A stretch of 64,000 nt of DNA from UMGS1663 sp046964515 (GTDB lineage Bacteria; Bacillota; Clostridia; TANB77; CAG-508), in the NCBI GenBank assembly GCA_046964515.1, contig JBKUYM010000007.1, forward strand, positions 40,051 to 104,050, given 5' to 3'. The translations under genes and the position numbers were made by a program. Positions 17,291-25,412 of the stretch are shown here, piece after piece (within the stretch, counting starts at the first letter, position 1; every line of letters starts with the position of its first letter). The notes under the pieces are model-generated. The model made no database searches, was not told where the DNA came from, and saw only the letters and a program-made list of their open reading frames with translations.

Positions 17291-18187
17291 TTAATTATTA
17301 TTAAAAAAACATTGCATATCTTTTGGAATCGGTGCTGTATATTCTACAAGTTGATGATGAATGGGATGATAGAAACAACACTTATAGCTATGCAGAGCTT
17401 GTCTATTAATCAAAGGAGAAGGTAGTCCATATAGAGTATCTCCTAATAAAGGATGTAAGCAATAAGCCATATGCACACGAATTTGATGTGTTCTACCAGT
17501 TTCTAATTGACAAGATACAATAGAAATTGGAAAATTTTGAACATAGGATTCTTGTATCACCTGGTAATGTGTTATAGCTTGTTGACCGCTTGCATCTATT
17601 TGACGTTCCATAATACTTCTTGCTTTCCTAGCAATTGGTGCACAAATACTACCTTGCTTTTGTGTAAATATACCTTCTACAATTGTTAAATACTCTTTTT
17701 GAAATTGTCCATTATGCATTTGACGGATAAGAGATTCTTGTACATATTCATTTTTAGCAAAAATGACAAGGCCAGTTGTATCGCGGTCAATACGATTAAC
17801 GGGTCTTATCTTCTTTAATAAACCAATGGAATCAAAATAATAGCGAACACCATTTGACAAACTATCTTCATAATGATAGCAAGAAGGGTGAACGGGAATA
17901 CCGGCAGGTTTATTGATAACCAGATAACACTCGTCTTCATATAAAATAGAAAGTGGCATATGGATAGGTACTATATTTTCAGTATCTTCTATTTGCTCAA
18001 AGGATACACAAATAGTATCTCCCCATGTTACAGATTGAGAAACAGTGCAAATCGTGTCATTCCTATAAATAGATTGAGTTTGTTTCAATTTTGTTAATAA
18101 TCTTTTTGAGATTTTAAATTGTGATAAAAGCACTTCTTTTACACTAGTATAGGTATCTTTTTTTTGAATACAATAAGTAAGTTTCAT
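17291..18187 (-). CDS. RluA-family pseudouridine synthase
   Basis: Isomerises uridine to pseudouridine in rRNA or tRNA. The 298-residue protein has an N-terminal S4-like segment (about residues 15-70, with FKISKRLLTKLKQ) and the catalytic domain with NRIDRDTTGLVIF, in which the Asp after the second Arg-containing turn is the nucleophile. Downstream are LETGRTHQIRVHMA and HPLLGDTLYG, all typical of RluA/RluD enzymes. Target position cannot be told. It converges on rnpB; its stop lies just beyond the rnpB terminator. The start at 18187 is the first Met and gives the expected N-terminus. Confidence 0.92.
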   Translation of the reverse strand: MKLTYCIQKKDTYTSVKEVLLSQFKISKRLLTKLKQTQSIYRNDTICTVSQSVTWGDTICVSFEQIEDTENIVPIHMPLSILYEDECYLVINKPAGIPVHPSCYHYEDSLSNGVRYYFDSIGLLKKIRPVNRIDRDTTGLVIFAKNEYVQESLIRQMHNGQFQKEYLTIVEGIFTQKQGSICAPIARKARSIMERQIDASGQQAITHYQVIQESYVQNFPISIVSCQLETGRTHQIRVHMAYCLHPLLGDTLYGLPSPLINRQALHSYKCCFYHPIHHQLVEYTAPIPKDMQCFFNNN

Positions 18188-18239
18188 TTTCTAATTTTCC
18201 TTTATAGATAAATTTATTTTATTTTATCATAAAAATACC

Positions 18240-18268
18240 TTGTATAAAAGGGATTATTCTCTTATAAT
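18240..18268 (+). promoter_or_regulatory. Promoter of the pentapeptide-repeat/ferredoxin unit
   Basis: TTGTAT (18240-18245), a 17-base spacer and TATAAT (18263-18268). The longest open frame starts inside this promoter, which shows that the real protein start is the later ATG at 18306. Confidence 0.75.
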
Positions 18269-18305
18269 AAAAATAAAAGAAAAAAGTAGAAAAGAGGCTA
18301 AGAAA

Positions 18306-18953
18306 ATGTCTATTATGAAACCCATGTTAATGATAGAAAAGTTACAAGAGGTAACTGATTTGCAAGGATTCATAACACAAGCTATTTTGAAAGAAGAAGA
18401 TATTCAAAATAGAAAGTTTATAGACGGTATACAACGTATAGAGGTACAAAAAATTGAAATAGAAAAAACCATGTTTCAGCATTGCAAATGTCTAAATAGT
18501 GTTTTCCATCATACGATTTTTAGTGATGTGATTTTTGAAGACTGCGATTTTTCTAATACTAATTTTGCTAGTTGTTCTTTTGTACGTGTTACCTTCCAAA
18601 ATTGTAAGTTAATTGGTAGTAATTTTACAGAAGCTATGTTGTATCAAGTTTATATAAAATCCTGTAATATGCGTTATAGTAACTTTACAAATAGCCATTT
18701 GAAGGAAGTAAAATTTTTAGAAACCATATTAGAAAATAGTAATTTTGAGTCTTTGACAAATAAGAAATTTTCTTTTGAAAATTGTAATTTAATAGCTGCA
18801 AGCTTTTTTGGAACTAGTTTGCAAACAATTGACTTTTCTGATTCTGAAATTGCGGGTATCACTGTGGGGGTAGAAGATATTAAGGGTGCGATTGTTAATA
18901 CTATGCAAGCTTTAGAACTTTCTAAATTATTAGGTATAAAAATAAAAGAATAG
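18306..18953 (+). CDS. Pentapeptide-repeat protein
   Basis: About 215 residues. From residue 50 to 195 it shows repeated five-residue units of the A(D/N)Lxx/F type, for example FEDCDFSNTNFASCSF and NMRYSNFTNSHLKEV, which fold into a right-handed quadrilateral beta helix. It has no signal peptide and is probably cytosolic. Such proteins act as scaffolds or DNA mimics; the target here is unknown. The ATG at 18306 is chosen because the promoter lies across the longer open frame and GAGG precedes it. A ferredoxin gene starts 18 bases downstream, so the two are co-transcribed. Confidence 0.85.
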   Translation: MSIMKPMLMIEKLQEVTDLQGFITQAILKEEDIQNRKFIDGIQRIEVQKIEIEKTMFQHCKCLNSVFHHTIFSDVIFEDCDFSNTNFASCSFVRVTFQNCKLIGSNFTEAMLYQVYIKSCNMRYSNFTNSHLKEVKFLETILENSNFESLTNKKFSFENCNLIAASFFGTSLQTIDFSDSEIAGITVGVEDIKGAIVNTMQALELSKLLGIKIKE

Positions 18954-18971
18954 ATGGAAAGGAGAAAGCAT

Positions 18972-19160
18972 ATGGATAAAAAATTAAGAATAGTCATAGA
19001 AAACTGTCCACAAAATCATAAATGCCCTGCTGTAAATGTTTGTCCAGTAGGAGCCTTAAGTCAAAAAGATTTTGAAATACCTAAAATAGATAATGTTAAA
19101 TGTATTAGATGTGGTAAATGTTCAAATTTTTGTCCTAAAAAGGCATTAGTATTAGAATAA
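18972..19160 (+). CDS. Small 4Fe-4S ferredoxin-like protein
   Basis: A 62-residue iron-sulphur protein. The C-terminal half has a canonical cluster motif CIRCGKCSNFCP. The N-terminal half has CPQNHKCPAVNVCPVGAL, in which three cysteines plus the second CP provide ligands with looser spacing. It probably carries two 4Fe-4S clusters and transfers electrons in the cytoplasm. AAGGAG just upstream fixes the ATG at 18972; an ATG 18 bases earlier would place the ribosome binding site inside the gene. It shares a transcript with the pentapeptide-repeat gene; a functional link between them is not known to me. Confidence 0.9.
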   Translation: MDKKLRIVIENCPQNHKCPAVNVCPVGALSQKDFEIPKIDNVKCIRCGKCSNFCPKKALVLE

Positions 19161-19174
19161 AAATAGATGATAAC

Positions 19175-19203
19175 TTGTTCATTATTTACTTTTGTGATAC
19201 TAT
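19175..19203 (+). promoter_or_regulatory. Promoter of the DUF1653 gene
   Basis: TTGTTC (19175-19180), a 17-base spacer, and an extended -10 TGATACTAT with TACTAT at 19198-19203. Confidence 0.7.
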
Positions 19204-19251
19204 ATAAACATCAGTAATTTACTACTCAAATTAAATTTTTAAGGAGGATAT

Positions 19252-19506
19252 ATGGAAGAAAGAATAGTAAAACCCTTTACAATGTGGAGACATTTTAAAG
19301 GAACAAGAGCTTTTGTAATTACCGTAGCTAAACATAGTGAAACGGGAGAAAAATTAGTAGTATATCGTTGTATGGATAATAATGGAAAAACAAACCATAC
19401 AGATGGAATTTATGCAAGACCCTTAGAGATGTTCCTATCAGAAGTAGACCATGAAAAATATCCAGATGCAACTCAAAAATATCGTTTTGAAGAAATAATA
19501 GATTAA
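19252..19506 (+). CDS. DUF1653 family protein
   Basis: An 84-residue protein matching the small DUF1653 family: a VKPFTMWRHFKGTRAFV start, a central strand with KLVVYRC, then the TDGIYARPLEMFLSEVD motif. The family has no assigned activity; its fold is a small beta barrel. It is cytosolic, with no signal peptide. AAGGAGG precedes the ATG, and the gene has its own promoter and terminator. Confidence 0.9.
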   Translation: MEERIVKPFTMWRHFKGTRAFVITVAKHSETGEKLVVYRCMDNNGKTNHTDGIYARPLEMFLSEVDHEKYPDATQKYRFEEIID

Positions 19507-19555
19507 TACATGCTCTATAAAATGAAAGACACAAAGAATTACATATGAACATTGT

Positions 19556-19590
19556 AAAAAGTACTTAATGATTATTAGGTACTTTTTATT
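19556..19590 (+). terminator. Terminator of the DUF1653 gene
   Basis: AAAAAGTACTTAAT pairs with ATTAGGTACTTTTT (one G-U wobble) and ends in a T-run. Confidence 0.85.
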
Positions 19591-19712
19591 TATTAAAGAA
19601 ATAAAATTGTAAATCACATATTATTTAATATAAGCAAATCCTTTAATTTAGTGGATTTCTTTTGTTTTCTATGATATAATTCTTTAATTACGAAGAAAGG
19701 ATGGAAGAAGTT

Positions 19713-22568
19713 ATGAAAAGAATGAAAAAATGTAGTGTAATCATAGGCTTTATAATTGTTTTTCTAATACAAAGTCTATATTTACCGATTATGAGTTTGG
19801 CAAAAGAAGATAATGCTATTAGTTTGGATGTTACTTTGTATAGAGATAGCAAGGATCCTAATAAAATTCAAATTAAAGCAATAGATACACAATATAAAAT
19901 CACCATTTTAAAATATGTTCATAGGGCAGTTAGTTTAAATGAAATTTCTTATTTTGAGGAAGAACATAGTGACATATACACCTTTCCTATAACGCCCAGT
20001 ATGCAAATAGAAGAAAGTTTTATTCTAAATGGTTATGGTACTTATACAGTCTATGCAAAAAATGAGTATGGAAATCGTTTCTTAAGTAGAATAACCATAA
20101 AAGACCCTATGCAAGTACCGCAATTATCGGTTAGTCAAGAAGAAGAGGAGCCTTTTTCTATACATATTAAAGCAACTAGTCAAAGCGGAAAAAAATTAAA
20201 CACTTTAAAGATTGCTAAGAAAAATGACTATCAGGAGATAATTGATTTTAAAAGTCAAGGAATGGATATTCCTTTTACAAGTGCTATGCAAATAGACATG
20301 GTGTACACGCAAATTGTACAAACCGGCATTTATGCCTTATATGTTGCTGATGAAGAGGGAAACAGTGCTACTACTACACTTTATGTTTCAGAACAAAAAA
20401 CCCCTATTACTTTAAATGTTTCTTCAATGGAGGCTAATCGAAATATACAAATACAGGTATCTGATGCCATTAGTAATATTACCACTATTAAGATTGCGAA
20501 GAAAGAAGAAATTACGGATTTTGATGATTTCCAAACCAAAGGTATTACATTACCAATTACACCAGCAAAAGAGGTAAATACTAATTATACAATCCCAGAG
20601 GATGGAACTTATGTAATTTATGTAAAAGACGAAGTAGGTTATCAAAAAATGTTACAAAAACGATTTGCCTCAGAAGAAAAAGTGATGAATATTGTAGTTA
20701 AACAAGATGCCACTAATCCGAGTCAATTAGCAATTACAGCCAATAATACCATTACTAATATTATAGAAATGAAAGTAGCTATAGGAGACGATATTACTAT
20801 AGATTATTTTGAACAAAAAGGAGAACCTCTTTCTATTATTCCTGGAAAAACAGTGGTTGCTAATTATCAGTTACAGGAAAATGCCATTTTAAATGTATAC
20901 GTAAAAGATGAAGATGGTTATAGCTATATGCTTTCTAAAGCAATAACAGGTATTGATGAATCATTACCACCGCAAGCGCCTAGCATTTCATTAGCACAAA
21001 ATATAGAAAATCCCAAACAGATAGATGTATTCGTACGTGGTTTAGATGCCTATATTAGAAAAGTAAAATGGGCAATTGGTAAACAAAATGTTTCCTATTT
21101 TGAGACCAATGGTACACAGATTGGTACAGAATCTGTTGGAAAAATTGTACAAACCCATTTTTCGATTTCTAGCATAGGTATTTATACGGTATATGCCATA
21201 GATAATAATGGAAAAGAAACAGTAGAATATATTCAAATTCATAGCATAGAAGAGCCAGTTGTCCCAGATAATATAAAGCCTACTATTACAGGCGTAGAAG
21301 ATAATGGTATCTATACAAACAATGTAACGCCCATTTCACAAGACGAACATTTAAAACAAGTTAAGTTAACAAAGGATGGACAAATAATTGCTAATTATAC
21401 AAATGGAATTGTTCTTTCCGAAGAAGGGGTTTATCAACTAACAGCAATAGATGAATCTGCTAATGAGACAACGGTATGTTTTACTATTGATAAAACACCA
21501 CCACAAATAATAACCAAAATAGAGCCACCAGAAAATAAGCAAGTAAATGTAGAAATCCAGATAGAGGAGAAAACAACTTCTCTTAAAATGATAAAAGTAG
21601 CTGAAGGAAAACAAGAAGAAGGCTATTTTAAAGAAAATGGAGAACAAATAGAAATTACTGCTGGACAAAAAACGATAGTTGCTAATTGGCCGATTACCCA
21701 AAATGGTATCTATACGATTTATACACAAGATATGCCTGGTAATGTGGCTGTTTATTCCTTTGAAATTACAACGCTTATAGAAGATTCTAAGCCAACACCT
21801 TCTGAAGATAAAACACCGCCAACTATAGTTGTCCATAAACAACTAGTGGATAATAACCAAAAAGTAGAAGTTACTTTGAAAATAACAGATACCCAATCTT
21901 CTATTGCCAAAGCAAAAGTAGCTGTGGGAAAACAAGAACTTGCTTATTTTGAAAAATCAGGTGAAATTTTAGAATTAGCTAAAGACATAAATACTGCTAC
22001 AGTTACCTTTGGTATATTACAAAATGGTTGGTATACAATTTATGCAGAAGATGAAGCGGCAAATAGTACCATAAAACAAATAGAAATTACACAGATTGAA
22101 AAAGAAGAAGAACAAAAGCCAACTCCAGATATAACACCTCCTACTATTTTAGGAGTAAAAGATAACCACCTATATGAGCAAACCGTAACACCAGTTATTC
22201 AAGATGAAAATCTTTTACAGGTAAGTTTAACTAAAGATGGAAAAGTAGTAGAAGATTACAAAAATGGAGATACCATTACAGGAAAAGGAAAATATGTATT
22301 AACAGCTATTGATAAGGCAGGAAATAAAACGGTAGTTACTTTTACAATTATAAGTTCAGAAAAGCCAAATATTCATACTAATGCAACAGGAAACAACAAT
22401 CAAACAAATGGAAACACAACTACAGAAAATAATCAAAATTCATTAGTAGACAATACAGCAAGTGGTAGATTACCGCAAACAGGAGAGTCTTTGTATTTAG
22501 GTCTTGCTATTTGCTTTGTTAGTGTGATAGCAGTTTATGCATATTGTAAATATAAAAAAATGAAATAA
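19713..22568 (+). CDS. LPXTG-anchored surface protein with repeated Ig-like domains
   Basis: A 951-residue cell-wall protein. It has a signal peptide (KKCSVIIGFIIVFLIQSLYL, ending near LAKE) and a C-terminal sorting signal LPQTGE, a hydrophobic helix and a KYKKMK tail, so a sortase links it to peptidoglycan; no sortase gene is in the window. Between them are about seven modules of roughly 90-100 residues ending in variants of NGIYTIYAxDxxGN, plus two modules of another kind with TAIDKAGN/TAIDESAN. These are bacterial Ig-like or Y_Y_Y-like repeats and suggest an adhesin or stalk. The ATG at 19713 is favoured because AAAGG abuts the earlier ATG at 19701. TATAAT with extended -10 lies at 19675-19680. 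Confidence 0.88.
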   Translation: MKRMKKCSVIIGFIIVFLIQSLYLPIMSLAKEDNAISLDVTLYRDSKDPNKIQIKAIDTQYKITILKYVHRAVSLNEISYFEEEHSDIYTFPITPSMQIEESFILNGYGTYTVYAKNEYGNRFLSRITIKDPMQVPQLSVSQEEEEPFSIHIKATSQSGKKLNTLKIAKKNDYQEIIDFKSQGMDIPFTSAMQIDMVYTQIVQTGIYALYVADEEGNSATTTLYVSEQKTPITLNVSSMEANRNIQIQVSDAISNITTIKIAKKEEITDFDDFQTKGITLPITPAKEVNTNYTIPEDGTYVIYVKDEVGYQKMLQKRFASEEKVMNIVVKQDATNPSQLAITANNTITNIIEMKVAIGDDITIDYFEQKGEPLSIIPGKTVVANYQLQENAILNVYVKDEDGYSYMLSKAITGIDESLPPQAPSISLAQNIENPKQIDVFVRGLDAYIRKVKWAIGKQNVSYFETNGTQIGTESVGKIVQTHFSISSIGIYTVYAIDNNGKETVEYIQIHSIEEPVVPDNIKPTITGVEDNGIYTNNVTPISQDEHLKQVKLTKDGQIIANYTNGIVLSEEGVYQLTAIDESANETTVCFTIDKTPPQIITKIEPPENKQVNVEIQIEEKTTSLKMIKVAEGKQEEGYFKENGEQIEITAGQKTIVANWPITQNGIYTIYTQDMPGNVAVYSFEITTLIEDSKPTPSEDKTPPTIVVHKQLVDNNQKVEVTLKITDTQSSIAKAKVAVGKQELAYFEKSGEILELAKDINTATVTFGILQNGWYTIYAEDEAANSTIKQIEITQIEKEEEQKPTPDITPPTILGVKDNHLYEQTVTPVIQDENLLQVSLTKDGKVVEDYKNGDTITGKGKYVLTAIDKAGNKTVVTFTIISSEKPNIHTNATGNNNQTNGNTTTENNQNSLVDNTASGRLPQTGESLYLGLAICFVSVIAVYAYCKYKKMK

Positions 22569-22613
22569 AATCTGTAATAACCAATAAATTTATATAAAAT
22601 AAGAACCACTTTA

Positions 22614-22652
22614 AACCATCTCTCATATTATCCTGTAAGAGGTGGTTTTTTT
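22614..22652 (+). terminator. Terminator hairpin whose right arm carries the cwlJ ribosome binding site
   Basis: AACCATCTCT (22614-22623) pairs with AGAGGTGGTT (22638-22647, one G-U) and is followed by a T-run that touches the cwlJ ATG. AGAGGTGG is also the only ribosome binding site for cwlJ, so a transcript reading through from upstream would fold with that site hidden. Confidence 0.75.
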
Positions 22653-23100
22653 ATGGCTTATTCAGAAAGAGAATTATTGGCTAGAATGATACAGTGTGAG
22701 GCGGGCGGAGAAGGTGAAAATGGTATGAAAGCAGTTGCCTCTGTTATTATGAATCGTGTACAAGTACCTATAGGAGAATATGCCAGAATATCTCAAGGAC
22801 GGTAGTATTCGTAATATTTTATATCAACCAGGACAATTTGATTGTGCAAGAGAAGAATTGTATGGAAATTATAATTCTCAAAACATTTATAATATGGTAC
22901 CAACTGATTTACATTACGCTATTGCAGATTGGGCTATTGCTGGAAATAGAATTCCAGAAGTAGGAGATTGTTTATGGTACATGAATCCTTTTATGCCAAG
23001 TTGTCCGAATACGTTTCCGTATAATGGAAGCGGTAGTCTACACACCCGTATTATAGAACATTGTTTTTATCGCCCAACATCTCTATATGCAAATACATAA
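22653..23100 (+). CDS. cwlJ: Spore cortex-lytic hydrolase CwlJ (needs a +1 frameshift at 22800)
   Basis: A SleB/CwlJ-type cell wall hydrolase (Hydrolase_2 fold) that attacks the spore cortex at germination. The first 49 codons encode MAYSERELLARMIQCEAGGE and ASVIMNRV, with the catalytic Glu in CEAGGE. The frame then meets CGG-TAG. Skipping the C at 22800 continues as GGT AGT ATT (GSIRN), then YQPGQFDC and the normal C-terminus, giving 148 residues, the family length. It is followed by gerQ, whose product is needed by CwlJ in Bacillus. No SleB-type signal peptide is present, as expected for CwlJ. One of five genes in the window with the same C-GGT shift. Confidence 0.88.
22800..22803 (+). other. 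C-GGU +1 frameshift site in cwlJ
   Basis: Zero frame: CAA GGA CGG TAG (stop). Skipping the C gives GGA GGT AGT, which restores the hydrolase frame. The stop follows the CGG codon directly. Confidence 0.8.
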
Positions 23101-23117
23101 ATAAGGAGGAAAAGAAA

Positions 23118-23420
23118 ATGGAAGAAAAGGAAAATAGACAAATGCCAAATGTCAATAATAATATACCTGAAACTTTGACAAATCCCATTTATACACCTGC
23201 TTTTTTAAAAGAGCAGATTGGAAAACTAATGAGGGTAGAATTCTTAATTGGTACAAATATGTTGGTAGATAGAATTGGAATTTTACAAGATGTGGGAGCA
23301 AGTTATATTTTACTTCGTTCTTTTGAAAATGACAGCTTAATATATTGTGATATTTATTCTATTAAGTTTATCACAATATCTACCACACCAATGAATTATG
23401 TGGAAAATAGATATTGGTAA
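23118..23420 (+). CDS. gerQ: GerQ-like spore coat protein
   Basis: A 100-residue protein. After a Gln/Asn-rich N-terminus comes a beta-rich domain, LKEQIGKLMRVEFLIG through DRIGILQDVGASYILLRS and YCDIYSIKFITI, matching the small GerQ (YwdL) domain. GerQ is a transglutaminase-crosslinked coat protein that keeps CwlJ in the spore coat. The position 17 bases after cwlJ repeats the cwlJ-gerQ pairing of Bacillus and strongly supports the call. AAGGAGG fixes the ATG at 23118; a longer frame overlaps the end of cwlJ. Confidence 0.8.
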   Translation: MEEKENRQMPNVNNNIPETLTNPIYTPAFLKEQIGKLMRVEFLIGTNMLVDRIGILQDVGASYILLRSFENDSLIYCDIYSIKFITISTTPMNYVENRYW

Positions 23421-23663
23421 GAAAAATAAATAAAAGACATAATTAGAGGGAATAAGAGAAGGGAAAATTAAGTACTTTCTCTTATCATTTTTTAATATAA
23501 AAGGATAAGCTATTATAAATAGTAGGAAAATCACCATAAAACCTAGTTTCAAATTAAAGAATACCTTTTATTTATTCTTATTATATGATAAAATAACATT
23601 AAAAAAGTAAAAGCATGTAATAGAATTATAGTAAGATATTTTAAAGTGTAAGGAGAAATTAAG

Positions 23664-24260
23664 ATGAAACACATTATTTTTGACCTATCGGAAGTTATTA
23701 TAGCAGGACAATGGGGAATAGAAAAGAAAATTGCAAGTAGAGTAGCACAAGATGAGAAATATATAGATACAGCTTTGATGAATGAAGATTTTTTTGACTT
23801 ACTTCGTGGAAAAATAACAGAAAAAAAGTATTCTGAAAATGTCATTAGACAAGAAAATTGGAACATTTCTGTAGATTTTTTAGAAAAAATTACTAGAAAC
23901 AATTTTCATAATGAAATTGCAGGTACAAGAGAGGTTTTAAAAAAATTGAAAAATAAGAATCATGCATTATATGTATTGTCTGACCATGCAAAAGAATGGA
24001 TGGAGTATATATACAAAGTTCATGATTTCTTTCCTATTTTTAATAAAACCTATTTTTCTTATGAATTAGGTTGTTTAAAGTCAGAAGGAACACCTTTTAA
24101 ACTAGTACTAGAAGATTTACAGATATCTCCCCAAGATGCCCTATTTATAGATGATAATCCTAACAATATAGAGAAAGCAAAAAAATTTGGAATAGAAGGT
24201 ATTGTCTTCAAAAATGCCAATCAATTAGAAGGAGAACTACTAAAAAGAAATCTATTATAA
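23664..24260 (+). CDS. HAD-superfamily hydrolase
   Basis: A 198-residue HAD-like phosphatase of the subfamily IA type. Motif I is IIFDLSEVII with Asp8 as nucleophile; the usual acidic residue two places later is replaced by Ser. A helical cap follows (residues 18-85), then the motif II Ser in YVLSDHAKEW, a lysine near residue 147 in GCLKSEG, and motif III DDNPNNIEKAKKFG. The layout is close to the YihX-type sugar-phosphate phosphatases. The substituted second position could lower phosphatase activity. AAGGAGA precedes the ATG, and a terminator follows at once. Confidence 0.85.
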   Translation: MKHIIFDLSEVIIAGQWGIEKKIASRVAQDEKYIDTALMNEDFFDLLRGKITEKKYSENVIRQENWNISVDFLEKITRNNFHNEIAGTREVLKKLKNKNHALYVLSDHAKEWMEYIYKVHDFFPIFNKTYFSYELGCLKSEGTPFKLVLEDLQISPQDALFIDDNPNNIEKAKKFGIEGIVFKNANQLEGELLKRNLL

Positions 24261-24266
24261 TTATAT

Positions 24267-24306
24267 AAAAAATCTATAGAATTCCTCCGTTTCTATAGAT
24301 TTTTCT
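24267..24306 (+). terminator. Terminator after the HAD hydrolase gene
   Basis: AAAAAATCTATAGAA (24267-24281) pairs with TTCTATAGATTTTT starting at 24291, with a nine-base loop and a T-run. Confidence 0.9.
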
Positions 24307-24392
24307 AGCTTTTTACCCGAAAACTCTTGTGCTTTTATAAAATTGTAGATATAATAATAGCGTCAATAAAAAATATAAAGGAGGAACTATAT

Positions 24393-25397
24393 ATGTCTTT
24401 TATAGACGATATCAAACAAAGAGCAAAACAAAATATTAAAACAATTGTATTACCAGAAACAGATGATGTCCGTGTACTAAAAGCAGCACAGATTACTTTA
24501 GAAGAAAGCTATAGTGATATCATCTTAGTAGGAAACAAAGATAATATTTTAAAATTGGCAGATGAAAACCATCTAAATTTAGAGAAAGCTAAAATTGTAG
24601 ACCCTGAACACTGTGATAAATTTAGTAGTTATGCCAATTCTTTTTATGAACTTAGAAAAGCAAAAGGAATGACATTAGATAAGGCTAAAGAAATGATGAA
24701 AAATTATGTATATTTTGGTATGATGATGGTAAAAGAAAATGATGCTGACGGCTTAGTTTCTGGCGCTTGTCATTCTACTTCTGATACATTACGACCAGCA
24801 CTTCAAATTTTAAAGACAGCACCCGATACCAAACTAGTATCTGCTTTCTTTTTAATGGTAGTACCAAATTGTGAGTATGGCGAAAAAGGTGCTTTTATAT
24901 TTGCAGATAGTGGCTTAAATGAATATCCAGATGCAGATAGTTTATCTGAAATTGCTATTTCTTCAAGTAAAAGCTTTAAACAATTAGTGGGGAAGGAACC
25001 AAGAGTGGCTATGCTTTCTTATTCTACTTATGGAAGTGCTCATTCTCCACTTACAGAAAAGGTGGTAGAAGCTACTAAAATTTTAAAAGAAAAGATGCCC
25101 AATTTAATAGCTGATGGAGAATTACAATTAGATGCCGCTATTATTCCAGAAATTGCAGCATCTAAAGCGCCAGGAAGTCCTGTTGCTGGTAAAGCCAATA
25201 CCTTAGTATTTCCAGATTTAGATGCTGGAAATATTGGTTATAAATTAGTACAAAGATTAGCAAAAGCAGAAGCTTATGGACCACTTTGCCAAGGAATTGC
25301 AAAACCGGTTAATGATTTATCAAGAGGCTGTAGTGCAGAAGATGTAGCAGGTGTCATTGCGATTACTGCTGTGCAAGCACAATCACAAAATTCATAA
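24393..25397 (+). CDS. pta: Phosphate acetyltransferase
   Basis: Converts acetyl-CoA and phosphate to acetyl phosphate, which the next gene uses to make ATP and acetate. The 334-residue protein begins MSFIDDIKQRAKQNIKTIVL and has the PTA/PTB motifs GLVSGACHSTSDTLRPALQI, FADSGLNEYPD, GSPVAGKANTLVFPDLDAGN and YGPLCQGIAKPVNDLSRGC. The start is set by AAAGGAGG before the ATG at 24393, with the earlier open frame running through the untranslated leader. It is a short-type Pta without the N-terminal regulatory domain of enteric enzymes. ackA follows 15 bases downstream. Confidence 0.97.
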   Translation: MSFIDDIKQRAKQNIKTIVLPETDDVRVLKAAQITLEESYSDIILVGNKDNILKLADENHLNLEKAKIVDPEHCDKFSSYANSFYELRKAKGMTLDKAKEMMKNYVYFGMMMVKENDADGLVSGACHSTSDTLRPALQILKTAPDTKLVSAFFLMVVPNCEYGEKGAFIFADSGLNEYPDADSLSEIAISSSKSFKQLVGKEPRVAMLSYSTYGSAHSPLTEKVVEATKILKEKMPNLIADGELQLDAAIIPEIAASKAPGSPVAGKANTLVFPDLDAGNIGYKLVQRLAKAEAYGPLCQGIAKPVNDLSRGCSAEDVAGVIAITAVQAQSQNS

Positions 25398-25412
25398 AAA
25401 TAAGGAGGAAAT

